From Roridomyces roridus (taxonomy: Eukaryota; Basidiomycota; Agaricomycetes; Agaricales; Mycenaceae), in assembly GCA_029378245.1 (NCBI GenBank), contig JARKIF010000001.1:1860001-1924000 (forward strand): a DNA stretch of 64,000 nucleotides. The letters are read 5' to 3'. Shown here piece by piece: positions 11,432-21,737 of this stretch. How positions within the stretch are numbered: position 1 is the first letter of the stretch; every line of letters begins with the position of its first letter. The notes below the pieces were generated by a model, which was given only the letters and a program-made list of their open reading frames with translations, had not been told where the DNA came from and did not search any database. The translations under genes and the position numbers were made by a program.

Positions 11432-12944
11432 CTAAAACCGTTTCCCTCCTCGTTTGATCGGTTGCTTTGCACCTCGTTTGGCCCCGCCTGCTCCAGAGGT
11501 CACTTTCGCTAGGTGCCGCTTACGTTCAGCCTCGCTGTCCTCGTCGCTGGATGGGGCCGGGGCCTTGGCTTTCTTCACAGGTCGGATGGGAGACGAGTCA
11601 GAGTCTGGAGACTTTGCCCTTCTGAGGGGCTTAGGAGGGCGACGAGGACCGCGGCCGTGAGACTTGGACGAGTCTGGGGTTTTACTTTCGGAGGCGGCGA
11701 GGGAGAGGATGACGGAACGGCTCGATCCTTGCCTTTCGCGGCTGCACGATGGCGCCTCGTCTTCAGAAGAATCCTCCGTTGCCGAGTCCTCAGGGTCTGG
11801 ATTTTGGGGGACAGGTGGCGAGGGCTGTTTGGAGGGGACTGGAGCAGGCGGCGGCGGCGGCGGCGGGGAGCTCGGCTGGACCAAGGAATGTCAGCGGCTG
11901 GCGCCTCCAGACTCCAAGTAACTCACGATGGGATCTGGGGACACGCTTTTGATTTTAGCAGGTGGTGGTGGAGGAGATAATTCTCGGGTGTGCGCCGGCA
12001 CTTGCTGCAAGACAAGTTCAGGTGTTTCTACGGTTACCAAAATTGGCGCTAGAAAAATGGTAAATACGTGGGCTTTCGCTGCAAGATGAAGAGAATTTAC
12101 GTAGTTCTGGAATCGAATTGAACATGGCCGTTATGCGCCGAAGGGCAGTAGCCACACGCGGCTTCGCCATGGCCTTCTTAATGTGGGTATCGACCGAGCG
12201 GCGTGTGGTTCGCCCTAGTTTATCCACGGCCTCGGAGCAGTCAGGCAATGGCACGCAAAGAAATGAACGAGTCAAGTAACCTTTTCCAGATCGGTCTCTG
12301 AGGATTCACCGACGGCAGAGGAAAACGCGAGATGGTTCAGACTGATCAAAGGCAACACCAGGTGTTTGGATATGAGTTCGGCCGAAAGCCGGGCTCCTTC
12401 CTTCGCGACTTCCCAACGCCACTTGAATGTTTCGCACTCGAGCTCCACACCGAGATCCTACGGAGGGTCAGTAATACGCCATGAAAGACCGAGGGTAGAG
12501 ACCGCGTAATTGGATTCAATGCAATCAAACGTAAATTCTTCCATGCCGCCGAGAGTGTGGGCTGTTGAAAGGAGCTGGAGATTGTTGAGCCTCCATTCGT
12601 CCTCTTCATCTTCGCGAACGAAATCCGGGCCCCCCAGATTGCATGCACGCCACCTACGCGCGAACTGCTTGCTATTCAAGACTTCCGTCCACACAGTTTT
12701 TGTATCAGTCATCATGATGAAGCATGAGAGGTCCACGGTGGAGAAATAGCACTTCTGCAACAGGTTGGCACAAAATGACGCGGCTCAGAGGTTGTATTCA
12801 CGAACGAAGAGATACGGAGTTGAATCAGTATTCTTTGCGAGCCATTCTTTGCCAAGAAGGAGTTTGCTGTGGTCCTAGACGGGCCGGGGTGAACATGGGA
12901 TGGAACCGTGGACCGAGATGTTTTACTTGAGAAAATAGTTCCAT
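11432..12944 (-). CDS. NEJ1: XLF/Nej1 (XRCC4-like factor), non-homologous end joining
   Basis: XLF bridges DNA ends with XRCC4/Lif1 and ligase IV in non-homologous end joining. ATG at 12942-12944 opens an 18-nt exon (MELFSQ), followed by KLLLGKEWLAKN, PYLFKCYFSTVDLSCFIMMTD and VWTEVLNSKQFARRWRACN. This order matches the XLF head domain: LL..WL, a beta strand, then W-E-E-x-L. After a 45-nt intron come DLGVELECETFKWRWEVAKEG and an AVDKLGRTTRRSV helix, the start of the stalk coiled coil. The C-terminal part (11432-11884) is disordered, Pro- and Ser/Asp/Glu-rich, ending in lysine/arginine clusters and a terminal Phe (KRGGKRF), like the Ku-binding motif of animal XLF. The start codon is 161 bp from the divergent FHA/G-patch gene. 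Confidence 0.8.
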
Positions 12945-13105
12945 CGGGAGATTTGCGTGGTGAAAGAGGTCAACTTCCGTTTGTGGACGAGTTGTGTGTC
13001 TCTGTTTTGTGACTACCTCTGCTTTTGAAAACCACATTCTCTCTCTGTCCCACTCAAAGAAAGAGGGGATACTACAAACCGACCGTGGGAGACTAGACTA
13101 CCTCC
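12945..13105. promoter_or_regulatory. Bidirectional promoter, XLF / FHA-G-patch genes
   Basis: 161 bp separate the two divergent start codons, so the core promoters and both 5' leaders must lie here. A CTCTCTCTGT-type pyrimidine run is visible near 13040. No TATA box is obvious. Confidence 0.5.
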
Positions 13106-14180
13106 ATGACTGGCCCATCTGGCGTCCCAGCTGATTACGATCCGTCTCTCGAATGGCCCGGAGATGACGAGGACTTACCGTCCTCTGCCCACGCGGGTCC
13201 TTCCACTCGGCCCGCTCCTCTCCTTCGTCTTCTCGTTCTCCGTACTTCCGTTCTGCCGGCAAAGCACGCGTTGGCTGCATCAGTAATACTGGATAATTTA
13301 ATAGCTAAAGGCTCATCTGCTAAGTTAAATACAGGACGGCTTCACTTCGCTCGAGTTTGGACGCGATTTAGCGCCGTCTCAGGATGTCCCAAGAATTCGG
13401 TTGAAAGAAATGGAGGTGCGGGCTTCCCTTTTCCTTCTTTCCCCTCTTTGATCTTCATAAAAGGTTTCTAAACTGCATGCGACGGCCTACTTGGACAGAG
13501 ATTCGTGGTACCTCGTTGACATGGGGTCGAAGCATGGTACATTTCTTCAGCTTACGACAAATGAAAAGCCAGCCCGATTGTCACCTCCCAGAGTCGCGAG
13601 TGTCCCACGACAGTTGCACCACTTGGACGCCCTGGCCATAGGAAGCACCACTTTTCTTGTCCATATCCACGAAGGTGCACCCTGCGAAGATTGTTCAACT
13701 GACAACACGATTCCACTGTTCCTGAAGCCAAAGGCTCCCCCGAAGGCCGATGGCTATCTGCGTGCTACCTCAACGGACCCCAAGAAGGCGCTCAGCACGC
13801 TCAAACAACAGCTACTTGCGCCCAGGCATGGGGCTGCCACCAAGAGTGAGGCCAGTAGCTACACAGATCGCTCTGCCAGACGGCGTTCTCTCCATCCAGC
13901 CTCTCGACTTGATGCTCCCGGTGTTGCACCGGTGTTGCCAGTGGTGTCGAGCGCAACTCCTGCCGAGGTTTGGGAACCCCCAGTCGCAGTGACTACGTCC
14001 CAGCCACCAACGCCGCTGCCAGCTACGAATGTTGGTCACCGGCTATTGATGGGGCAAGGTTGGACGCCTGGGTCTTCGCTGGGACAGAACTGGGATGGCG
14101 CAGATGGACTGATTGAGCCGCTGGATGTTGCTTCGAACAGTAGACGAGCAGGATTAGGAATGCCGAAAAGTAGAAAATAA
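13106..14180 (+). CDS. FHA and G-patch domain protein (AGGF1-like)
   Basis: Three exons: 13106-13282, 13335-13415 and 13464-14180. Residues about 40-110 form a forkhead-associated domain, a phosphothreonine reader: LLRLLVLRTSVLP, FTSLEFGRD, then VSKLHATAYLD and WYLVDMGSKHGTFLQL, with the SKxH and GSKHGT loops that contact phosphopeptide intact. The C-terminus has a G-patch (GHRLLMGQGWTPGSSLGQ...GLIEPL), which activates DEAH helicases or binds RNA. FHA plus G-patch is the arrangement of AGGF1-type proteins; no OCRE or WW-like domain is seen, so this is a compact form. About 324 residues, probably nuclear. Domain identity is firm, cellular role not. Confidence 0.82.
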
Positions 14181-14318
14181 ATATATCTCGTACTCGATCA
14201 TGTGTCTGTTTCGCAGTTGTGTGTTGCATTGCGTTTACGCGTCAAGATCACTGCACGTGAGCAGGCTTCAACTTTGATTTCACTTCAGTGTCTGTTCCTC
14301 TCCTGAACCTCCACCATC

Positions 14319-16100
14319 ATGGCCAGCAACATCCGTGTAAGTCTTCTCGTCTCGCCCGCTGCCACGACCCCGCTCACATGCTCCAGATGCCTCTTCGCAC
14401 CCGCACCGCTGCCCAACGTTCCAAGGCCGACGAGAATGCCACCAGCAGACACGCCCGCCAACCCTCAGGCATCCTTCCCCCCGGCGCCGCTCGCTTCTCT
14501 GCCAAGGATCTCGCCAACGCCAAGGCTGGTCAGTCGCGTACAGTCCTCAGCGAGGTCACCCTGGCTGCTGTAAACAGAAAAGTGCGTCGTTGGTCGTCTG
14601 TTTCACTTGTTCTCGGTGGCTGACACGGCCCCCAGGATCCTCTTGGAAAACTCGTCGCTGGGTCCGACAAGCCAGAGACCACCGGTGTCAAACGCCTTCG
14701 TTCCAACTCCACCGCTGTCGGCGCACAGCGAGTTCCTCTCGGTCCTGGACGATCCCAAATCGCACCTCCAGTCGCCAATGCAGTCAACGCCCGCGTGCCA
14801 CCGACGCGTGGTCTTCGCCAATCTGTCGTCAACGGCAAAAGACCCATGCGCGTCGTACCCCCACCCGTCACTGTCGACGACGACGAGGATGATGATCAGT
14901 TGGAGCAGGATGACGAGCAAGGCATGAACGTTGATTTAGAGGAGGAAGCCGAGCCTGTGCAAGCTGAGCCACTGGAAGACGAACCCGAAGAGGACGTCGC
15001 CGAGATGTTAATAGCAGACGACGACGACGAGGATCAGCTCGACGACGAAGGCGTGGAGGAGGAGACGGCTACAGCTGCCAAGCCACCGCGCGTATGGCCC
15101 GACGTTCCAACTGAACGCGCCCTCCAATACCAGAAAGAAGTCCAGGCGATCCGCGACACTTTCAGGACGACGTGGACATTTATGACACGACGATGGTGTC
15201 CGAGTACGCAGATGATATTTTTGAATATATGAATGAGCTCGAGGTGAGCTACTTTATTTCTTCCTTTACGTCTCCCTCTGACGCGCCTTTTCAGGAGAAA
15301 ATGATGCCAGCCGCCGACTATATAAGCCACCAAAACGAAATTACCTGGGCCATGCGCCAAACTCTCGTTGACTGGCTGTTGCAAGTCCATCTCCGCTACC
15401 ACATGCTCCCCGAGACGCTTTGGATCGCCGTCAACATTGTCGATCGCTTCTTGACCCACCGCACCGTATCTCTCATCAAGCTGCAGCTGGTTGGGGTCAC
15501 GGCCATGTTCATCGCAGCCAAATACGAGGAGATTCTCGCACCGTCGGTGGAAGAGTTTGTGTACATGACGGAGAACGGGTACAACAAGGAGGAGATTTGA
15601 AGGGCGAACGGATCATGCTGCAGACGCTCGAGTTCAGGATCTCGCACTACTGCTCTCCGTACAGCTGGATGCGCAAAATCAGCAAGGCGGACGACTACGA
15701 CATCCAGACGAGGACGCTGAGCAAATTCTTGACGGAGGTGACGCTTTTGGATCATCGTTTCCTGCGAGCCAAGCCTAGTCTGGTCGCTGCGGTGGGAATG
15801 TACAGTGCACGAAGGATGTTGGACGGTCCTTGGGTGAGTGTTTCATCATTGATCAACGTTCTTTGACCCATTCTTTTCAAGAACGAGGCGTTTGTGTTCT
15901 ACTCTGGGTACACGGAGGAGCAGCTCATCCCCGGTCACGACATGCTTGTGGAGAAGCTCAGCGAGCGGAACTTTTCTCGTCAATACGTGTGCCGCAAGTA
16001 CTCGCACCGCAAGTTTCTCAAGGCGTCTTCGTTTGCGATCGAGTGGGCAAAAGTACAAGTTGAAGGAGGCGCCGTAGAGAGAATGATGCTCGAGGAGTGA
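14319..16100 (+). CDS. G2/mitotic B-type cyclin, with two apparent frameshifts
   Basis: Regulatory subunit of Cdk1 that drives mitosis. Exons: 14319-14336, 14387-14581, 14636 to about 15243, 15295 to about 15834, and about 15883-16100. The N-terminal region is disordered, with RTVLSEVTLAAVNRK, and then strongly acidic. The cyclin box starts at VSEYADDIFEYMNELE and continues MRQTLVDWLLQVHLRYHMLPETLWIAVNIVDRFL, LVGVTAMFIAAKYEEILAPSVEEFVYMT, nearly identical to basidiomycete B cyclins; the C-terminal cyclin fold follows (FLTEVTLLDHRFL, LVAAVGMYSARRML). Two single-base deletions break the frame: near 15165, after IRDTF, and near 15596, where a TGA follows NKEEI but KGERIMLQTLEF resumes in the next frame. 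Cyclin B is essential, so these are probably sequence errors. Confidence 0.9.
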
Positions 16101-16693
16101 GCCTTCATTATTCATTTTATCTCTCTCTATTCCCTATCCTCCATTGTACTCGCACCATCCATCATCACATCTGCCTGCATTATTTTCTCATTATCTCGCT
16201 GTCTGTTCCTTCTTGATTCATGCAATTGTCCACACGTTCACTCGTCTATCGCTTTCGTGCTATGCCCATGCCACTCCCAATCTTTTATATGACACACACA
16301 AAGAGCCAGGATCTCTTCCACCGCGCCTCCCTCTCGATAGAGCAGCTTGTATATTATTTATGTACGGTGACTACACCACACACAGCACTAGTCTCTTTTC
16401 TTCACTCCTTCGCGTGGTTTATTCCTGTACCTATTGTTTCCTTTGTTTTGTGGTCAAAGTAAATTATGTATGAATACGAGATGACCACTTCTCTCCGACT
16501 GCTGGTTCATTGAGCACAAAGACTTTCTCTCAATCGGTCATTCGAGAACGCCGTTGCTCGACCCTGAGGCCAGTGACAATGAGTTGTTTTTTCAGTTCGC
16601 CGCGCTTTCACGTTTTCACGCTTTCACACTTTCACATCGTCGGAAATGAAACAGTTACATTCAGTGTCCGCGAAAAGTACATACAGTACATAA
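16101..16693. other. Intergenic region
   Basis: About 590 bp between convergent cyclin B and cerato-platanin genes, pyrimidine-rich and containing both 3' UTRs. A short degenerate array of CTTTCAC/TTTTCACG units lies at about 16606-16636. No gene was recognised. Confidence 0.5.
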
Positions 16694-17341
16694 TCAAATG
16701 TTGAGACCGCAAACGGAGGCGGCGACCTGCTTGGAGGTGACGTTGACCCTGCCAAGTTGCACGGCCTGGATTAATGTTTACTTGTGGATAAAAAGTGCTT
16801 TTAGAAAGAAAGAAAAACTTTCCTGGTTGTTCGTAAGGGTATTCATGGCTTCGAGGGCAATATTGAAGGTCCCCGCTCCCGCGTGGTCGATCTGAGCTCT
16901 CGTTAGATGCTGCAAATGATATGGCACAATAAAATCACCCCGAGAATATTGATGCTCTTCGAAGTGCCTTTGCTGTTGACGAAGGTCAACTCCCAGCAAG
17001 TCCCACAATTCACGCTATTGAAGCCTGGAGTAAAGAATAAGTGAATATTGTTATCTGTTCAGAAGAGACTGGCCTTCAATCGCGCCAGCCGCGCCAATGA
17101 GGGGGAAGCCAGGAAGAGAGGCAAAGTCGGTGAAGCCAAAGACCTCGAGTCCGTTATCGCCATTGGAGCACGACTTGAAAAAAGTGGTCGCTAAGACGGT
17201 GTTGTGCGATGGAAATGGACGTACGACAATATTGAGAGAGTTGGAACCAACGTCGTAGGTTTGGTCGAAAGCCACGGTGTCGGCAAGGACTCGGACAGCC
17301 AGAGGACTGAGAGCGAGGAAAAACAGGGAGGTAAACTTCAT
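16694..17341 (-). CDS. Cerato-platanin family secreted protein, copy 1 (four introns, odd splice sites)
   Basis: Small secreted cysteine-rich protein of the cerato-platanin family, which has a double-psi beta-barrel fold, acts at the cell wall or surface and is recognised by plants as an elicitor. An N-terminal signal peptide is clear (MKFTSLFFLALSPLAV...LAD). Family motifs: FDQTYD, CSNGDNGLEVFGF, NCGTCWELTF, ID-HAGAGTFNIA and [10 protein letters not shown] with the expected four cysteines. The coding part is split by introns at 17174-17224 (GT-AG), 17025-17073 (GC-AG), one before IDHAG (GT-AG), and 16766-16822, whose first bases are GA where the third copy has GT. If that last intron is not removed, a TAA truncates the protein before its last cysteine. 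The copy is therefore either spliced unusually or decaying. It is the most divergent of the three copies and lies 8 kb away in opposite orientation. Confidence 0.82.
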
Positions 17342-17371
17342 TTTTCTGGTAGAATCTGCAGTCGGAGAGTC

Positions 17372-17380
17372 GCTTTTAAA
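17372..17380 (-). promoter_or_regulatory. TATA-like element TTTAAAAGC, cerato-platanin copy 1
   Basis: TTTAAAAG lies about 31-39 bases upstream of the start codon. The same octamer precedes the other two cerato-platanin genes at about 42-51 and 38-47 bases. Confidence 0.45.
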
Positions 17381-17680
17381 CGGTCCAAGGCAGCCTGGAG
17401 ATGTCGAGAAGCATTGGAGAACGGCTTCCTTTGGCCGGCCGAACCGTCATGGAGCCAGTGGGAGAACGTCGGGGAGGTCACCTGTCCGGTGAACCCAGAC
17501 CACCGTGGAGCAGAATTACATAGAGATTCTTCTTAGCGACCCAAGAACAAAAAGACGGGGTTGAATCGCCTCTTGGCTGCGATTATTTTTGAGACGAGGC
17601 CTGAATGCTGATCGAAGAAAGTGAAAGAAGTGACTGAGCTGATCTAATCTGATGGTGTGATGCGCTTGTGCCGTACCATC
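17381..17680. other. Divergent intergenic region, cerato-platanin copy 1 / SelO
   Basis: About 340 bp lie between the two start codons; both promoters must be here. No further element was recognised apart from the TATA-like box given separately. Confidence 0.45.
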
Positions 17681-20077
17681 ATGGCTGCTCATAAATCGTG
17701 TATATCTGCGCTGCCTTTGGCCCAGCCCTCGCAGCTCCTCACCCACAATCTCACTCCCGATCCAAAGACGCCGTCTGTCGCTGTATTTCGCAACGAGGTG
17801 GCAACAACAAGTCCGAGTCTCCAACGGCGTGCTCGTATGCTCTCCATTTAATCTCAAAAGTCATTATCAATTCGCGGCCAGGCCTGCTGAGCTCTGAGGC
17901 CCATTTCTCTTATGTGGCACCCTTTCCGGTTCCATTCCCCTACGACATTGAGCCGCCTAGTCCAACGGACGACGCGGATGGCACCGAGCAGACGTCGTAT
18001 GTCGAGAAATGGCTTGCCGCCCGCGAACCTCGCGTTGCACAACCCCCTGCTGTACCCAACGCTAATCTTGTCAAATTCACGGCAGAGGTATCCGATAATC
18101 TGGGACCTGTGGAGCTCTTGGGTGTTGCGGAAACCACTCTGCGTGACTGCGTCCCACACCTTGACGTCGGAGACGCTTTCACAATTCTTGGCACACCTTC
18201 ACTAGTCACCGACGATGGAGAAGAAATAACGGATGGAACGGAATCTGCTATCGCTGCTCGCAAAGATCTCATGGATGTGTTGAGCGGACGCGCAGTGCTC
18301 ATGTCCGACAGCTTTGCGCCTTGGTCCGTACGCTACAGCGGACATCAATTTGGCACCTGGGCAGGTCAGCTCGGTGACGGTCGAGCCACCTCTATATTGG
18401 TGACCCCGCACCCTCAATCCCCGGATACTACTTTCGAACTGCAACTGAAGGGGTCCGGGCGGAACTCCTTTCTCGAGGTCTGCTGACGGTCTCGCCGTAA
18501 CCCGTTCGTCCATCCGTGAATATCTGTGCTCTGAAGGTGCGTCGTTATTCAACACCCGTGAATAAATGGCCAAGACGTCAAACAGCGATGCAGGCACTGG
18601 GCATTCCCACCACCCGTGCTCTGGCGCTGATTTCCCTCCCGAGTGTGCCTGTGCTGCGGGAAAAGGTGGAAAGCGCCTGCGTTCTCACCCGTGTCGCACC
18701 CTCCTTCCTGCGCATCGGCTCTTTTGAGGCCTTGTCCCCGCCACAGAACGTCTTCCTCTTTGGTGGTGGTCAACAGGCTGCCAATTGGGATGCACTAAGA
18801 ACCCTTGGGTTATGGGTAGCAGGCAGTGTGCTCAAACTGCCTGAGGTTGTCGAAGCAAAAGAGAAACCTGCTCCTTGGGGACAAGCTCTTGTGCTCGAAG
18901 TAGCCCGGCGAAACGCACGGATGGTCGCAGGCTGGCAGGCGTATGGATTCATGCACGGAGTCATCAACACGGACAAGTGAGTCCAACACTATTCCCGCAT
19001 GATATGGCTAATGTCCGCAGTGTCTCTGTTCTCGGTTTGACGATCGACTATGGTCCTTTTGCATTCATGGACCTCTTCGACCCCTACCACATCTGCAATC
19101 ACACAGACTCGGAGGGTCGGTATGCGTATCGCGTATGTCGATTCACTCTCGTTGATCTGCAAGACTGATGAGGCGATAGTCGCAACCTACCAACATCCTC
19201 TTTGCCATCCGCAGCTTGCATGCTGCGCTTGCACCTCTCATCGGCGCCGAGCTTGCTTTGGGACATGCCGTTCCAGCTGGATGGGCAGAAGGAGCTAGTA
19301 AGGAGGATATCGATGCCTGGCGCACACAGGGAATGGATGCACTCCAGGAGCAGCTGGAGAGTGTCACACTAACTGAAACGGCAGTGAAATACGCAGAATT
19401 GATGCGAAAGGTCTGCCCTTGCATTGTTTCGTAGTATTCTTACAAATTTCCTGCAGCGCCTAGCCCTGCGTCGCACAGAGCCGACGGACGAGTCAACTGT
19501 CGTGCGGCCGCTGCTTGACCTAATGTCCACACACAAGCTTGACTTCCATTCTACTTTCCGCTCGTTGACAGCTTTCCGACCCGGAATGGCTACCTCCGAA
19601 TTGGACGTATTCATCGAGCGTATATTCGCGCAATCGCCCGATGCTGGACGCATAGACCCTGCACGTGCGAGAGAAGAATTGCGTGCCTGGCTCAGTGTGT
19701 TCGCAGCCCGCATTGAGCGTGAAGCCGACGAGTGGGCATCTGGTGGGGACATGGATGCTCAACGAGCACGCGAGGCACGGGCTTCGAACCCCCGCTTTGT
19801 TCTGCGGCAGTGGGTGCTTGAAGAGGTCATTGCAAAGGTAGAGAAAGATGCTGTTCGAGGACGCAAAGTACTTGCCAAGGTCCTTCATGTACGTGGTTTT
19901 CTCATTTTACAAACTGGATTCTGATTTGTTTAGATGGCGAGCAACCCATTCGAAGCTTGGGGCGGGGAGGATGCTGAGGAGGGTGAGAAGCTCGATGCCG
20001 AGGAAGAAGAGGAACGTCGGTTTTGTGGAATTGGCGCAAGCGGCATGCTGGGTTTTCAATGCAGCTGCTCATCTTGA
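17681..20077 (+). CDS. Protein adenylyltransferase SelO, cysteine form, with one apparent frameshift
   Basis: SelO is a mitochondrial pseudokinase-fold enzyme that transfers AMP to Ser/Thr/Tyr of target proteins and takes part in redox homeostasis. The start is ATG 17681; an intron near 17833-17879 joins RRAR to [15 protein letters not shown]. Conserved blocks: [22 protein letters not shown] (nucleotide-binding core), [42 protein letters not shown] and the metal-site region [17 protein letters not shown]. The C-terminus reads FCGIG...[10 protein letters not shown], aligning with the CSUSS end of vertebrate SelO, with Cys in place of selenocysteine. An extra A near 18462 shifts the frame just before [20 protein letters not shown]; both sides are conserved, so an error is likely. 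Five or more short introns. The stop is only 106 bp before the next start. Confidence 0.88.
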
Positions 20078-20183
20078 GAGATAGTGACTCATCTTGAATG
20101 CGGGGCTGCGATCAAATTTGATTCGGAACGGTGTCAAGTAGATCAAATATCAGGCACGGCCATCTGCATCTGTAGTCTCCTCC

Positions 20184-21583
20184 ATGTCCACTCGCTACGC
20201 CGCCCTTCCCAGTTCCGCGCAGGACGCAGAAGATCGAGAGCTGAACGACGCCTTTGGTGACGTCGATGACGACGACGAGCTGGAGCCCGTTACCACGGCA
20301 CCCGCAACTGCACTGCCCAGCGGTCAGACCCACGTCCAAGGCGCTTTCTACGACTTTGAGCGTACCACGGCACCCGCAACTGCACTGCCCAGCGGTCAGA
20401 CCCATGTCCCGGGGGCTTTCTACGACTTTGAGCGGGACTACGACGTTCCGCCACCTGGCTCGCCCCCTCGTCCCTCCGCTATCGCTCTACCTAACAACTA
20501 TGGCAATTCCAACGGCAGGCTTCCCACAGAACCAGTCATCCCCACAGCCCCTAGCACATCATTCTTCCGCAGGGCAGTGGGCGCAATTCTGCCAACACAC
20601 TACTCTCGTTTACCGACCTCGGCACCTGTCGGAGTGGTTGGAGGCGGAATCGAGAACGACGGCGTGTTTGCGAATGTGATGGCCAAGCCACAGCGCGCCA
20701 GGACGGAGATAGATGAAGACGGGCAGGTATACACGGTCCCCGAATTCCAACAGAAGGAAGCTCCCCCTACGTATGCTGCAGCTCAGGCAGACTCTGTGCC
20801 TCCATACTGGGAGACCACGGTGCATGCGCCAGGAATGCACCAGGATATGCTGGTTGATGACTTGGCGGTTGGATCATCATGGGTTTTTCTTGTCAACTTG
20901 TTTATCAGTTTCTTCTTCCAATTCGTGGGCTTCCTTTTGGTGATTGAACTCTCCCTTTTTATATGTCGTGTGCTCAATTTGAAGCAGACGTTCCTGCTTC
21001 ACACCAGCCACGCAGCAAAATACGGGAGTCGTGCCGGACTTGGTCTGACTTTGATCCAGTATGGTTTCTACTCCCGCGGAGCGAGTGATGGTATTATTGA
21101 TGAAACGGATGGTGTTGGCGAATGGCCAGGGCTCGCACCCAGCACTGTGCCGGACCCAACTCCCTCTGGCGAGGCGCCCATGCCGGACGACGTTGTCCTT
21201 GGTGGCGTATCTTCACGTGACTGGCTCTCTTTCCTCCTCATGACCCTGGGTGCGTCCTCCCCATCTCCAGTCCCACTGTTATACTAATATACCTAGGTTG
21301 GTTCCTGCTACTTTCATCCTTCATCGGCTTTTGGCGAGTCAAGCGTTGGGAGCGCTCCATCCGGTCAAGTACTTCCGTGCCGGTCACTGCCGAGGCCATC
21401 GAGCGCGACGCCGAAGTGAGACACAACATCGAGACCGTCTTTGGCTATGCGTTCAGCTCGCCGGACAGCAGCGAGCGCCGTATGCGACGGGATGAAAATG
21501 GCGCTCTGGTTGTCATCCCGACGCAGGAGCTACTCGAGGAAGCACGTCTCGCTCGGGACCTCCGTGCCGCTGGCTTGCTGTAA
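20184..21583 (+). CDS. BSD2/NDFIP family membrane adaptor for Rsp5/NEDD4 ubiquitin ligases
   Basis: These Golgi/endosome proteins recruit HECT ubiquitin ligases to transporters through PY motifs, and yeast Bsd2 controls metal transporter turnover. Exons 20184-21249 and 21297-21583, about 450 residues. The N-terminal cytosolic part has a PPTY motif (EAPPTYAAAQ) and a nearby PPYW. Three hydrophobic segments follow: WVFLVNLFISFFFQFVGFLL, the family-specific SRAGLGLTLIQYGFY region, and WLSFLLMTLGWFLLLSSFIGF, split by the 47-nt intron. Close to the N-terminus a 72-bp unit (24 codons, TTAPATALPSGQTHV...FYDFER) is duplicated in tandem, in frame, at 20291-20362 and 20363-20434. Family assignment is firm; targets are unknown. 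Confidence 0.85.
20291..20434 (+). repeat. In-frame tandem duplication, 2 x 72 bp
   Basis: Two adjacent copies of a 24-codon unit inside the BSD2/NDFIP gene, differing at only a few bases (for example codons for HVQ versus HVP). The near identity argues for a recent event. Confidence 0.9.
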
Positions 21584-21737
21584 ATGTCTCTGTTGTATAT
21601 ATCTATCTGTGCTTCTTACTCCCACTTTCCCCTCGCTCGTTCTACTGACGATCTAATCGTACCATACATCCAAAGTGTCGACCCTGTACATTCTTCTTAT
21701 GGAGCTATTTATCGTATTTCGTGGATGGAATTCATTG

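Noticed and set aside
15085..15167. Possible 77-nt intron in cyclin B that would keep the frame
   Set aside because: It would remove residues conserved in B cyclins (QYQKEVQAIRDTF), so a one-base error is more likely.
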